Part shown: positions 7,259 to 16,232 of the stretch, in pieces
How the letters are laid out: the number at the start of each line of letters is the position of its first letter
How positions within the stretch are numbered: the stretch's first letter is position 1
DNA from: UBA1783 sp033808805
GTDB taxonomy: Bacteria > Bacillota_I > Bacilli_A > Erysipelotrichales > Erysipelotrichaceae
Direction: 5' to 3'
DNA: 64,000 nt
NCBI GenBank assembly: GCA_033808805.1
Contig: JAPXMY010000010.1
Coordinates: forward strand, 1-64,000
Made by a program: the position numbers and the translations under genes
The notes under the pieces: generated by a model
Told to the model about the DNA's origin: nothing
The model's input: the letters and a program-made list of their open reading frames with translations, nothing else
Database searches by the model: none

Positions 7259-8105
7259 TGGTAAAGGCGGAACTGGAAAAACGACAATAACAAGTGCCTT
7301 TATTAAGCTGGCAAATGCCAAAGCTTATGCTGATTGCGATGTCGATGCCCCTAATCTTCATCTTGTCAGTGGATGGAATAAAGAGCCTTTGAAAAGTAAT
7401 TACTATGGTCTGCAGAAGGCTGAAATAAATCTTGATCTTTGTATCCAATGTAATCAATGTAAAGAAAATTGTCGCTTTGATGCTATTACATACAATGAAG
7501 AGTATCAGATTAATCCTTATGCCTGCGAAGGTTGCAGTGTCTGTGAATTTGTGTGTCCAACCAAAGCCATAACCATGGTGCCAGCGGTGGCTGGTGAACT
7601 GATGCTATATTCTGATAGCGATAAAGCTTTTTCCACAGCCCAGCTTAAAATGGGCAGTGGTAATTCAGGCTTACTGGTAACTGAGGTAAAAAAACAGCTG
7701 AAAGATGCAGCTTCACAAGATGCGAAAGTCGCTTTTATTGATGGCTCTCCTGGTATAGGATGTCCGGTAATTGCCTCTCTTGCAGGAGTGGATATGGTTT
7801 TGATAGTGGCTGAACCTTCGGTATCAGGAATCAGTGATATGCAGCGTATTATCAAAACTGCTGCCGGTTTTAATACAAAAATAGCAGTTTGCATTAATAA
7901 ATATGATGTAAACAAAGAGAAAACTGATCAGATTATAGAAATATGTAAAGAGCAGAATCTAGATTTTGTTGGGAAAATTCCTTTTGACTTTCAGGTAGTG
8001 CATATTATCAACAGTGGTCAAAATATTGTTGATGTGGATTGTAAAGCTGGAAAAGAAGTAAAAAAAGTTTTTAAAAAGACAATGGATCTGCTTTTGGAAC
8101 AATAA
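7236..8105 (+). CDS. MinD-superfamily ATPase with inserted 4Fe-4S ferredoxin domain (2)
   Basis: The 289-residue paralogue of the upstream gene has Walker A SGKGGTGKTT (residues 8-17), DCDVDAPNLHL, and a two-cluster ferredoxin insert (CIQCNQCKENC at about 69-79, CEGCSVCEFVC at about 96-106). Its later motif FIDGSPGIGCPV keeps a cysteine beside the nucleotide site, as in its partner. It starts inside the upstream coding region after AAGGAGGTG, which implies translational coupling and a fixed ratio. Its role is presumed to be ATP-driven Fe-S or mixed-metal cluster handling for the NifX-like proteins on each side. Confidence 0.88.
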   Translation: MRQLLILSGKGGTGKTTITSAFIKLANAKAYADCDVDAPNLHLVSGWNKEPLKSNYYGLQKAEINLDLCIQCNQCKENCRFDAITYNEEYQINPYACEGCSVCEFVCPTKAITMVPAVAGELMLYSDSDKAFSTAQLKMGSGNSGLLVTEVKKQLKDAASQDAKVAFIDGSPGIGCPVIASLAGVDMVLIVAEPSVSGISDMQRIIKTAAGFNTKIAVCINKYDVNKEKTDQIIEICKEQNLDFVGKIPFDFQVVHIINSGQNIVDVDCKAGKEVKKVFKKTMDLLLEQ

Positions 8106-8152
8106 TAAAGCAATGAGGTTTATAACCTATTTAAAAAAGAAAGGAAATTAAA

Positions 8153-8494
8153 ATGATTAGAATTGCTGTAGCAACAATAAAAGGACAGGTAGCTGAACAT
8201 TTTGGGTATTGTGAAGAGTTCATGCTTTTTGAAATTGAAGATAACAAAATTACAAAAAATGAAATCATTGCCAATCCTGGCCACAAACCAGGATTTCTAC
8301 CTAATTTTTTAGCTGATCGTGGTGTCAAGGTTATTATCAGTGGGGGCATGGGAATGGCAGCTGTTAAAATCTTTAACGAAAAAAATGTTGAAGTTATAAT
8401 AGGAGCTTCAGGAGAAGCAAAAAAAGCAGTAGAGCAATACCTGGAAGGCATTTTAAAGTCTACTGGTTCCATCTGTCATCAACACCATGATTGA
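8153..8494 (+). CDS. NifX/NifB-like (orange protein family) protein (2)
   Basis: The 113-residue protein starts after GAAAGGAAA. It has IRIAVATIKGQVAEHFGYCEEF, an HKPGFLPNFLADRGVKVIISGG core and VEVIIGASGEAKKAVEQYLEG, the same fold as the protein at 6028. Unlike that one it ends in a cysteine/histidine tail (STGSICHQHHD), the kind of tail that in this family can hold a metal. It closes the locus and is followed by a terminator. Confidence 0.85.
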   Translation: MIRIAVATIKGQVAEHFGYCEEFMLFEIEDNKITKNEIIANPGHKPGFLPNFLADRGVKVIISGGMGMAAVKIFNEKNVEVIIGASGEAKKAVEQYLEGILKSTGSICHQHHD

Positions 8495-8512
8495 TAATAA
8501 AAGTAAAAAGAA

Positions 8513-8545
8513 AAAGTACTTGTCTTAATGTAGCAGGTACTTTTA
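8513..8545 (+). terminator. Terminator of the metal-cluster locus
   Basis: AAAGTACTTG (8513-8522) pairs with CAGGTACTTT (8534-8543) through ten pairs, one a G-T, ending in a short T run. Confidence 0.5.
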
Positions 8546-8564
8546 AATTGTCCTGAAAATAAAA

Positions 8565-8584
8565 AAGTTAGTAATCCTAACTTC
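8565..8584 (-). terminator. Terminator of rpmB
   Basis: On the minus strand, AAGTTAG and CTAACTT (8565-8571 and 8577-8583) form a hairpin directly after the rpmB stop, followed by a T run. Confidence 0.6.
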
Positions 8585-8776
8585 TTATTTACCTTGTTGA
8601 GCCTTCAATGTTTTTAAAGCTCTCGCTGACATCTTGACGGTCTGCGGTTTACCATCAATAACAACTTTAACTTTTTGTAAGTTAACGTTCCATTTTCTGC
8701 GTGTAGCTCTCATTGAATTCGAACGTTTGTTACCTGATAAAGGTCCTTTGCCTGTAACGGCACATACTCTTGACAT
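8585..8776 (-). CDS. rpmB: 50S ribosomal protein L28
   Basis: The 63-residue product is a structural protein of the large ribosomal subunit. MSRVCAVTGKGPLSGN is the L28 start, and RRKWNVNLQKVKV and MSARALKTLK follow as in Bacillota. The ATG at 8776 has AAGGAGGT eight bases upstream; an ATG 18 bases further out lies inside that binding site and is rejected. It keeps only one Cys of the four-cysteine zinc form, so it is the zinc-free type. It is transcribed alone. Confidence 0.95.
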   Translation of the reverse strand: MSRVCAVTGKGPLSGNKRSNSMRATRRKWNVNLQKVKVVIDGKPQTVKMSARALKTLKAQQGK

Positions 8777-8899
8777 TCCGTGACCTCCTTTCAATCATAC
8801 GCTTGATTATAATAACATTAACTACAATAAAATGCAAGATTATTTTTCTAATAAAATGGCATATTCGTGAAAGTATGATAGAATAAAAGAGGTGAGAAT

Positions 8900-9889
8900 A
8901 TGGCTAAATTAAACTATTTGATAAAAAGATTTTTAAACATGGACCACAAGGAAATGTTTAGACGAATTAATAGAATTCATAAGAAGACCGGTAAATCAAG
9001 ACTGGCTATTTTTAATGATATGCGCGAATGTGCAGTCAGGTATGGTGCCGGATATAGTGATTATGATCTTTTTGAGATGTACAATTTAAATGATGAGCAA
9101 AGAAACACCTATATAACAAGAGGTAGAAATGATGACTTGGTTAAAAAATATAATGATAAACAATATATGCAATATCTGGATAACAAGGTGGAGTTCAACC
9201 AGAGATATGGTGATTTTTTAAAGCGAGAATGGATTAAGGTTGATGGAGTTAATAAAGAAGATGTCATCAGTTTTATTGAAAGACATGATGTTTTTATGGC
9301 TAAACCAATCAACGGACAATGTGGTAAAGGGATAGAAAAGATCAAGGTTAATGATTATGAAAGTTCTCAAGCTCTTTATGAATATCTTATAAATAAGGAT
9401 TTTTTACTTGAAGAGCTGATTATTCAACATGATGAAGTTAATAAAGTTTACCCAGGCTCAATAAATACTGTCAGAGTAGTAACAATTTTAAAAGATGGTA
9501 ACCCTAACATCATCTGTGCCTATTTTAGAATTGGTAACGGCAAGTTTGTAGATAACTTTAACAGTGGAGGCATGATGTCTCCAGTTGACATTGAGACTGG
9601 TATTGTTAAACATGCGGCCATTGATAAAATGAAGAACTTATACGTTACCCATCCCCAGACTGGCTATCCGATAAAGGGGTTTAAATTTCCTGATTGGCAA
9701 CAGGCTTTGGAAATGTGTAAAAAAGCCAGTCACATAATGCCTGAAGTAGGTTATGTCGGCTGGGATGTCGGGTTTTCCAATAAAGGTCCATTGCTAGTTG
9801 AAGCTAATGAATATCCAGGTCATGATATTTATCAATTGCCAGAGCATACTCCCGACAAAAAAGGGGTATGGCCATTGTTTAATATCTAA
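8900..9889 (+). CDS. Sugar-transfer-associated ATP-grasp protein
   Basis: The 329-residue protein begins after AAGAGGTGAG. The N-terminal helical part (LIKRFLNMDHKEMFRRINRI) is followed from about residue 110 by an ATP-grasp ligase fold: the lysine strand VFMAKPINGQCGKGIEKI, the LLEELIIQHDEV segment, NTVRVVTIL, and a C-terminal VGWDVGFSNKGPLLVEANEYPG carrying the Mg-binding Glu/Asn. It matches the alpha-L-glutamate-ligase-related family often found in polysaccharide or envelope clusters. The substrate is unknown. No glycan genes flank it here; its neighbours are rpmB and ftsA. Confidence 0.75.
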   Translation: MAKLNYLIKRFLNMDHKEMFRRINRIHKKTGKSRLAIFNDMRECAVRYGAGYSDYDLFEMYNLNDEQRNTYITRGRNDDLVKKYNDKQYMQYLDNKVEFNQRYGDFLKREWIKVDGVNKEDVISFIERHDVFMAKPINGQCGKGIEKIKVNDYESSQALYEYLINKDFLLEELIIQHDEVNKVYPGSINTVRVVTILKDGNPNIICAYFRIGNGKFVDNFNSGGMMSPVDIETGIVKHAAIDKMKNLYVTHPQTGYPIKGFKFPDWQQALEMCKKASHIMPEVGYVGWDVGFSNKGPLLVEANEYPGHDIYQLPEHTPDKKGVWPLFNI

Positions 9890-9951
9890 AATACCACTTC
9901 AATTATCTTATAAATGTGATAAAATTATAGACAGAATAGGAGTATTGTTTC

Positions 9952-11217
9952 TTGAAAAATAAAACTAACATATTAGCAGCTTTACAAATTGTCAATAGAG
10001 AAGTCCGTTTAATCGTGGGGGAATTTTCTAGTGACTTTTTATATATAATCGCTAAAGAGGAAGTTGAATGCAAGGGTGTTGATGGCTATAGAATCATAGA
10101 CAGAAATCTGGTAGTCAAAGCTATCAGAGAAGCAGCTGCCAATATATCAGCCAGACTTAAAACACCTTTAAAAGCAGTATTATTATCAATTCCCGGTTAT
10201 CGTTTCAAGAAAGAAAGAAGACAGTTTGATAAGTTGCTGACTCAAGCTAAGGTAACCAAAGAGGATATCAAAGAAATTTTTGATGAAGCACACAAAATCA
10301 ATGTTGGGTCTGATTATGAAATATTCAACCTTAGCTGTGCCAGCTATAGAATAAACTCAATAGTTTATCCTAAGGCCCCTATTAATGAGCGAAGCGAACT
10401 GCTGTCTTGTGATATTGACTTCATCTGTGGTGACAGACTGCTCATGTATGAGTATCTTTCAATTGTAGAAAAAGCTGGACTTAAAGTTCTGGATGTCTAT
10501 CAGGATGGTTATAGCAGTTGTGGTGAAGCAGCATTGTTTGAACAAAGCTATAACAATTATGTTGTCAATATATATTTAGAAGCAGATCATACAGTATTCT
10601 TATTAATCTATAACGGCCGTCTGATTACCGGATTTACAGAAAATTCTGGTTATAATAGACTTATTAAAAAAATAAGAACTAGATTCGGTTTCAATTATAC
10701 AAATGCACTGAGGATTTTATTCAGATATGCGGTTATTGGTCAAAGTGATGGTGAAGATAGAATCATCATTCGCTGGCTTGATAAACATAATATTGAGCAT
10801 AGTTTGACATATCAGGATATTCAAGAGACAATATTTGAAGAAAGTCAGGAAATGATTGAGAATTTCTATCTGTATTGTAGTGAAATCATCGCTCACGACA
10901 ATGTTTCTATAGTTGTTTCCGGACAAGGGGCTCAACTTCAAGGCTTAGAGAAGGCCTTGAGTGAAAAATTTGAAAAAACAGTTAAATGTTATTGCCCAGA
11001 TATACTTGGAGCCAGGGATCCAAAATGGGCATCAACATTGGGAATGTTGTATCAATACAAAGATATGTGTAGCATTACTACACCAATGGTTGATTGTGTT
11101 GATATGATCACATATAGACAAAACCTGATTCCAGTTGTTGAGGAAAAACATGATGGAAATCTGGCTGATAAATTTAAAAGTATTACTGACAAGTTGTTTG
11201 TAGATAAAGTTGAATGA
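9952..11217 (+). CDS. ftsA: Cell division protein FtsA
   Basis: The 421-residue actin-like ATPase anchors FtsZ to the membrane. The start is TTG, chosen because AGGAG at 9938-9942 is correctly spaced and no ATG fits. The first ATPase subdomain opens with NILAALQIVNREVRLIVGEF; the inserted SHS2 (1C) domain follows (AVLLSIPGYRFKKERRQF); later come the phosphate-2-like NNYVVNIYLEADHTVFLLIY and the adenosine-motif region SIVVSGQGAQLQGLEKAL. The sequence is divergent, and a classical amphipathic C-terminal tail is only weakly visible in FKSITDKLFVDKV. ftsZ starts 10 bases after its stop, so the pair is co-translated. Confidence 0.85.
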   Translation: MKNKTNILAALQIVNREVRLIVGEFSSDFLYIIAKEEVECKGVDGYRIIDRNLVVKAIREAAANISARLKTPLKAVLLSIPGYRFKKERRQFDKLLTQAKVTKEDIKEIFDEAHKINVGSDYEIFNLSCASYRINSIVYPKAPINERSELLSCDIDFICGDRLLMYEYLSIVEKAGLKVLDVYQDGYSSCGEAALFEQSYNNYVVNIYLEADHTVFLLIYNGRLITGFTENSGYNRLIKKIRTRFGFNYTNALRILFRYAVIGQSDGEDRIIIRWLDKHNIEHSLTYQDIQETIFEESQEMIENFYLYCSEIIAHDNVSIVVSGQGAQLQGLEKALSEKFEKTVKCYCPDILGARDPKWASTLGMLYQYKDMCSITTPMVDCVDMITYRQNLIPVVEEKHDGNLADKFKSITDKLFVDKVE

Positions 11218-11227
11218 GGTGTGAATT

Positions 11228-12289
11228 ATGAATAGTTTTAATCCAGTAACAAGAATTAAAGTGTTTGGTGTAGGCGGAGGCGGATGTAATGCTGTTAACC
11301 GCATGGTAGAAGCAAATCTGGTAGGCGTTGATTTTTATGTTGTCAACACTGATAGACAGGTGCTTTCTTCTTCTCCGGTAGAAAATAAAATCTTAATTGG
11401 TTCAAATACAACCGGTGGTTTAGGTGCTGGTGGTAAACCAGACATAGGAAAAGCTGCTGCTTTAGAATCAATTGATGAAATTAGAGAGGCTGTACAGGAT
11501 GCCGATATGATTTTTATTACTGCTGGATTAGGTGGTGGTACAGGAACGGGAGCAGGGCCAATTATAGCTGAATGTGCTCAGGAAACCGGAGCCTTAACTA
11601 TTGGAATTGTCACAAAGCCATTCAGGTTTGAAGGTAAAAAAAGAACCATGCAGGCAATCAATGGATTGGATGAACTGAGAAAACATGTTGATTCATTAAT
11701 CATCATTCCTAATGAAAAAGTTGGTGTTAACTTAGGTGCCTATCCAATTAATCAGGCGTTTTTAGAAGCTGACAATGTTTTAAGACAGGCTGTACAGACT
11801 ATTACGGATTTAATTTCTTATAATGCATTAATCAACCTGGACTTTGCTGATATTAAATCAGTCTTGGCAGGTCAGGGAACAGCTTTAATTGGTGTTGGTG
11901 AAGTTGATGCCAGTGAAGTTGAAAGTAAAGATGATATGGCAAGAGTTGCAGCTCAAAGAGCAGTTGATTGTCCACTATTGGAAGCTGATATTAAAGGAGC
12001 TAAAAATGCAATCATCAATGTCAGTGGGGCTACTTCTCTGACTATTGATAATGCTGAAGCAGCTGTAGGATATATCAATGAAGTTGCCGGTAATGAAATT
12101 GATACAGTCTTTGGTGTGGCTTACAATGAAGCACTGGGAGATAGAATTATTGTTACAGTAATTGCAACAGGTTTTGATCATGTTGAAACACCGGTTTTTG
12201 AAACAGCTGGTCTGGAAGCGAAGTCAGAATCTAACGAACAAAGAGATGAATTAGATATTCCTAGTTTTGTCACCAACAGACGTCGTTAA
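11228..12289 (+). CDS. ftsZ: Cell division protein FtsZ
   Basis: The 353-residue tubulin-like GTPase forms the division ring. The GGGGCNAVN loop is at 16-24, the tubulin signature GGGTGTG at 102-108 and the synergy-loop region NLDFADIKSVL at about 202-212. A short linker follows, then the conserved C-terminal peptide LDIPSFVTNRRR, which in this family binds FtsA and other partners. The start follows TGAGGTG. Here ftsA-ftsZ stand apart from any murein gene cluster. A weak hairpin and T run near 12319-12336 may end the transcript. Confidence 0.97.
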   Translation: MNSFNPVTRIKVFGVGGGGCNAVNRMVEANLVGVDFYVVNTDRQVLSSSPVENKILIGSNTTGGLGAGGKPDIGKAAALESIDEIREAVQDADMIFITAGLGGGTGTGAGPIIAECAQETGALTIGIVTKPFRFEGKKRTMQAINGLDELRKHVDSLIIIPNEKVGVNLGAYPINQAFLEADNVLRQAVQTITDLISYNALINLDFADIKSVLAGQGTALIGVGEVDASEVESKDDMARVAAQRAVDCPLLEADIKGAKNAIINVSGATSLTIDNAEAAVGYINEVAGNEIDTVFGVAYNEALGDRIIVTVIATGFDHVETPVFETAGLEAKSESNEQRDELDIPSFVTNRRR

Positions 12290-12358
12290 GACTGGCGCTC
12301 AATATATTAGAAATGAACAGCCCTTAGAGGCTTTTTCAAACAGTAAAGGGAAAGAAAA

Positions 12359-13072
12359 ATGAAAAAATATAAAAAGAATTTTGACTATTCTTATGCTTTA
12401 GGAACTGAACTGACACTGGAGTTACTTTTGAATTATCCACAAGAAGTAATAAATGTCTATATTCACTCTAAACAGAACGAAAATGATATTTTTAATCGTA
12501 TTAAAAGCCTGTGTCTTCAACATGAAATAGAAATAATTTATTCAGATAGAATATTCAATATTGTCTCAAATAAAGAAAATTGTTATATTATTGGTGCTTT
12601 TAAAAAATATGAAAGTAAAATAAATCCAAATAGCAATCATCTAGTTCTAGTTAATCCTTCAAATATGGGTAATTTAGGAACTATTATCAGAACTTCCATC
12701 GGTTTTGGTATCAATGATATGGCAATTATTGCTCCTGCTGTTGATATTTTTGATCCTAAAACGATTAGAGCCAGCATGGGAGCCTTATTCAATTTAAACT
12801 TTCAATATTTTGAAAGTTTTGACGAGTATTTAAAGGCAGTAGAAAATAGAGATATTTTCCCATTCATGTTAGATGGAGCCAAGCATCTGGATGAAATTAA
12901 GATAAGTGAAAAGTATTCGCTGGTTTTTGGCAATGAAGCCACAGGCCTGCCTTCAGAATATCAGAACTATGGTCAAAGCATCCTGATTAAGCACTTAAAG
13001 ACGATTGATTCACTAAATCTGTGTAATGCAGTCAGTATTGCACTTTATGAGTTTACAAAAGGGAAGGTGTAA
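12359..13072 (+). CDS. SpoU/TrmH-family RNA 2'-O-methyltransferase
   Basis: The 237-residue protein has an N-terminal substrate-binding region (about 1-80) and a SPOUT knot domain. Its three motifs are present: NPSNMGNLGTIIRTSIGFG (motif 1), SLVFGNEATGLPSE (motif 2) and LKTIDSLNLCNAVSIALYEF (motif 3). These bind S-adenosylmethionine and methylate a ribose in rRNA or tRNA. The exact target base cannot be told from sequence. It starts after AAAGGGAAAG and is followed four bases later by the ABC exporter gene, so the two are probably transcribed together. Confidence 0.88.
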   Translation: MKKYKKNFDYSYALGTELTLELLLNYPQEVINVYIHSKQNENDIFNRIKSLCLQHEIEIIYSDRIFNIVSNKENCYIIGAFKKYESKINPNSNHLVLVNPSNMGNLGTIIRTSIGFGINDMAIIAPAVDIFDPKTIRASMGALFNLNFQYFESFDEYLKAVENRDIFPFMLDGAKHLDEIKISEKYSLVFGNEATGLPSEYQNYGQSILIKHLKTIDSLNLCNAVSIALYEFTKGKV

Positions 13073-13075
13073 GTT

Positions 13076-14785
13076 ATGTTAAAAAGATTTATCCGTTATT
13101 ATAAACCTTATAGAAAAATTTTCATTTTGGATATGCTGGCTTCCCTTTCAGTAGCGGTTATAGCCATAGTATATCCAATTATTACCAGGGAAATGCTTAA
13201 TGATTTAATTCCAAATAAAAAATTTGATATGATTATAATTTTCGGGATTGTCTTACTGTTGATATATCTTTTAAAAATGGGTTTAAACTTTTTCATTCAA
13301 TATTATGGCCATTTAATGGGAGTAGCCATGCAGGCAGATATGCGTTCTGATTTGTTTAAACATATTCAACTGTTGCCATTTTCATTTTTTGATGACCATG
13401 AAACAGGTAAAATCATGACCAGAATGACCAGCGATTTATTTGATATCTGTGAACTGGCTCATCATGGCCCAGAAAATATTATTATTTCATTTTTCACCCT
13501 GGGTTTGTCATTCAGTTATCTGTTAACTATCAATGTACCTCTTTCTTTGATTGTCTTTACAATTATACCGATCCTGATTTTTATCGCAACTAAAATAAGA
13601 GGAGCCTATACTTCAGCCAGAAGAAGAACCAGAGTAGCAACCAGTATAATCAGTGGTCAGCTTCAGACAAGCATTTCAGGAGTAAGAGTTACCAAAGCTT
13701 TTACCAATGATGAAAAAGAAATTGAGAAATTCGAAGAAGGCAACGAGGAGTTTCAAAAGGCTTCAAGAGATTCTTACAAGGCTATGGCTAAATATCATAG
13801 TTCAACAGCTTTTGTAATAGATATTTTTAATGTCGTGGTATTAGTTGCCGGTGGGATATTTTTGTATAATGGTCAAATCAATTTCGCTGACTACAGTGCT
13901 TTTGTCGTTTCTATCAGTTTGTTTATTACTCCAATCAACAGGTTGATAGGTTTTATGGAGCAGTTTCAAAATGGTGTTACCGGATTTGAAAGATTCTGTG
14001 AAATTATGGATATTGAAGTGGAAAAAGACAGCGAAAATGCGATTGAACTGACTGCTGTTAAAGGAAAGATTACCTTTGAAAATGTCAGCTATGGTTACAG
14101 TGAAGATGCTGAAGTGTTAAAAGGTCTTTCTTTAACTATTAATCCAGGCCAGAAGTTTGCTCTTGTGGGACCATCAGGAGGAGGCAAGACAACTATCTGT
14201 CATTTAATTCCTCGTTTCTATGAAATTATGGAGGGTAAAATATTTATTGATGATAAAGAAATCAGAGAAGTTACCAGAGAATCTCTAAGAAAGAATGTTG
14301 GCATTGTTCAACAGGATGTCTTCTTGTTTAATGACACCATTAAAAACAATATCTTATATGGTAAATTAGAAGCTTCCGATCAGGAGGTAATTGAGGCAGC
14401 TAAAAGAGCGAATATTCATGAATACATCGAAACACTACCTGAAGGTTATGATACTCAAATTGGTGAAAGAGGAGTTAAACTATCAGGGGGACAGAAGCAA
14501 AGATTAAGTATTGCCAGAGTATTTCTAAAAAATCCAGCAATCCTGATACTTGATGAGGCAACAAGTGCTTTGGACAATGCTACTGAAATAATGATTCAAA
14601 AATCATTGGATGAATTATGTGAGGGTAGAACAACTCTGGTTGTAGCTCATCGTTTATCAACGATTAAAAATGCTGATGAAATTGCGGTTATCGATCAGGG
14701 AGTAATTATTGAACAAGGTAATCACGATACTCTTATTGAAAGTGATGGCGTTTATGCCAAGTTGTACAGTCAGCAATTAAAATAA
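13076..14785 (+). CDS. ABC exporter, permease-ATPase half-transporter
   Basis: The 569-residue protein has six predicted membrane helices in the first 300 residues (ABC type 1 exporter fold) and a nucleotide-binding domain after about 330. The motifs are Walker A GPSGGGKTT, Q-loop VGIVQQDVFLF, signature LSGGQKQR, Walker B ILILDEATSALD and H-loop VVAHRLST. All catalytic residues are present, and as a half-transporter it should act as a homodimer exporting lipids or drugs. The family cannot be narrowed to a substrate. A strong terminator follows. Confidence 0.92.
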   Translation: MLKRFIRYYKPYRKIFILDMLASLSVAVIAIVYPIITREMLNDLIPNKKFDMIIIFGIVLLLIYLLKMGLNFFIQYYGHLMGVAMQADMRSDLFKHIQLLPFSFFDDHETGKIMTRMTSDLFDICELAHHGPENIIISFFTLGLSFSYLLTINVPLSLIVFTIIPILIFIATKIRGAYTSARRRTRVATSIISGQLQTSISGVRVTKAFTNDEKEIEKFEEGNEEFQKASRDSYKAMAKYHSSTAFVIDIFNVVVLVAGGIFLYNGQINFADYSAFVVSISLFITPINRLIGFMEQFQNGVTGFERFCEIMDIEVEKDSENAIELTAVKGKITFENVSYGYSEDAEVLKGLSLTINPGQKFALVGPSGGGKTTICHLIPRFYEIMEGKIFIDDKEIREVTRESLRKNVGIVQQDVFLFNDTIKNNILYGKLEASDQEVIEAAKRANIHEYIETLPEGYDTQIGERGVKLSGGQKQRLSIARVFLKNPAILILDEATSALDNATEIMIQKSLDELCEGRTTLVVAHRLSTIKNADEIAVIDQGVIIEQGNHDTLIESDGVYAKLYSQQLK

Positions 14786-14786
14786 T

Positions 14787-14817
14787 AAAGGGAAAACTTA
14801 TGAGATTTTCCCTTTTT
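14787..14817 (+). terminator. Terminator after the ABC exporter
   Basis: AAAGGGAAAA (14787-14796) pairs with TTTTCCCTTT (14806-14815), followed by T residues. Confidence 0.75.
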
Positions 14818-14864
14818 AATAATCTGTAGACAATGATTGAGATTTAAATCCTGTGAGGGGACAA

Positions 14865-14890
14865 AAAAAGACTGGTTAACCAGTCTTTTT
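14865..14890 (-). terminator. Terminator of the SPFH operon
   Basis: A perfect 26-base palindrome centred on GGTTAACC, with A and T runs at its ends, lies nine bases after the SPFH stop. It could act in both directions. Confidence 0.7.
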
Positions 14891-14898
14891 ATCAAGAA

Positions 14899-15786
14899 TT
14901 ATTTAACAATTTCTTTAGCAGAAGTCAGTAGTGTAGCAACATTCTGTAATTCATTTGGAACAACAATTTTAGTTGCCTGACCATCGGCCATTTTCTGGTA
15001 AGCTTCCAATGATTTAAGTGCCAGATATTCCTTTGAAGGTTGAACATTGTTGATCAGTTCAATACTTTTAGCTTGCGCTTCATATACCTTGATTAAAGCT
15101 TCTGCCTGACCTTCAGCTTCAGCGATTAAGAATTGCTTTTTAGCTTCAGCTCTTAACAGTGCTGATTCTTTTTCACCTTCAGCAACCAGGATAGCACTGC
15201 GCTTGTCACCTTCAGCCTTTAAAATTGATTCACGTCTTTCACGTTCTGCACGCATCTGTTTTTCCATTGCTTCCTGGATATCTTTTGGTGGCAGGATGTT
15301 TTTAACTTCGACACGTCTTACCTTGATACCCCAAGGATCAGTTGCCTCATCTAGGATTGTACGCATTTCAACGTTGATAATGTCTCTGCTTGTCAAGGTA
15401 TCGTCTAACTCCAGGTCACCGATTATATTTCTTAAAGTTGTTGCTGTCAAACTTTCAATAGCATTGATTGGTCCGACAACCCCATAGGTATATAGTTTAG
15501 GGTCAGTAATCTGAAAATATACAACCGTATCAATTTGCATAGTTACGTTATCTTTAGTGATAACTGGCTGAGGGTCAAAGTCTTTAACGACTTCTTTTAA
15601 AGTGACCTTATTGCTGATGCGGTCAACAAATGGCAATACGAAGTGTACTCCGGTAGTCCAAGTAGCATGATAAGCTCCAAGTCTTTCTACGACATAAGCT
15701 TCTGATTGAGGTACGATTCTAACTGTATACATCAATACAGCTGCAACAATTACAAACAATACCAAGAAGATAATTAATTTTTCCAT
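14899..15786 (-). CDS. SPFH/Band 7 (stomatin/QmcA-like) membrane protein
   Basis: The 295-residue protein has one N-terminal membrane anchor (about 3-22), then the Band 7 domain (VVPQSEAYVVERLGAYHATW, VVKDFDPQPVITKDNVTMQID, LRNIIGDLELDDTLTSRD). The Ala/Glu-rich helical stalk KAEGDKRSAILVAEGEKESA follows and mediates oligomer ring formation in this family. Such proteins organise membrane microdomains and often associate with proteases or NfeD partners. An NfeD protein is encoded 17 bases upstream in the same operon, the classic pairing. The start follows AAAGGAC. Confidence 0.93.
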   Translation of the reverse strand: MEKLIIFLVLFVIVAAVLMYTVRIVPQSEAYVVERLGAYHATWTTGVHFVLPFVDRISNKVTLKEVVKDFDPQPVITKDNVTMQIDTVVYFQITDPKLYTYGVVGPINAIESLTATTLRNIIGDLELDDTLTSRDIINVEMRTILDEATDPWGIKVRRVEVKNILPPKDIQEAMEKQMRAERERRESILKAEGDKRSAILVAEGEKESALLRAEAKKQFLIAEAEGQAEALIKVYEAQAKSIELINNVQPSKEYLALKSLEAYQKMADGQATKIVVPNELQNVATLLTSAKEIVK

Positions 15787-15803
15787 GAATGTATGTCCTT
15801 TCT

Positions 15804-16229
15804 TTAATCCACTTTTTTAACAACTAGTTTAGCGCCTTCGATGGCAATAATTCTTACATTAGTGCCTTCAGCGATAGGCTGATTGTCAGCACTGACACAA
15901 CTCCAACTTATACCACCTTTAACAATCTCTCCCCAGTTTTCTGAGGTGATTTCCTTTGTCAGTATAGCATTTTTTCCAATTAAACGGTCAGAATTTGTTG
16001 GAACAACATTTCCTCTTAAATAATTATGTGCCAGCGGACGAATGATTAACATTGAAACAACCGAGACAACAAAGAAAGCTATATATTGCCAGATTGCCTG
16101 TACTTTTAACCAAGCGAGTAATGCACTAGCAAGAGCACCAAATATAAACCAAACACAAATTAAATTGCCTAATGTGAAGATTTCTATCAGTAATGCGCCG
16201 ATTGCTACAATAATCCACATAGTTAACAT
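15804..16229 (-). CDS. NfeD-family membrane protein
   Basis: The 141-residue protein has two to three membrane helices in the first 75 residues, then a soluble OB-fold domain (about 82-141: LIGKNAILTKEITSENWGEI, GTNVRIIAIEGAKLVVKKV). This is the short NfeD form lacking the N-terminal serine protease. The OB domain is thought to bind the SPFH partner, encoded next. It starts three bases after the small upstream gene stops. Confidence 0.9.
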   Translation of the reverse strand: MLTMWIIVAIGALLIEIFTLGNLICVWFIFGALASALLAWLKVQAIWQYIAFFVVSVVSMLIIRPLAHNYLRGNVVPTNSDRLIGKNAILTKEITSENWGEIVKGGISWSCVSADNQPIAEGTNVRIIAIEGAKLVVKKVD

Positions 16230-16232
16230 TTG

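Noticed and set aside
7517..7915. A 132-codon minus-strand frame
   Set aside because: It is antisense to the second MinD/ferredoxin ATPase, whose motifs are intact on the plus strand.
5195..8494. A nitrogenase cofactor (nif) locus
   Set aside because: NifX-like folds occur outside nitrogen fixation and no nifH, nifD, nifK, nifE, nifN or full NifB radical-SAM gene is present.
14865..14890. A recombination or attachment site suggested by the perfect 26-base palindrome
   Set aside because: It lies just after a stop codon with A and T runs at its ends, so a terminator is the simpler reading.
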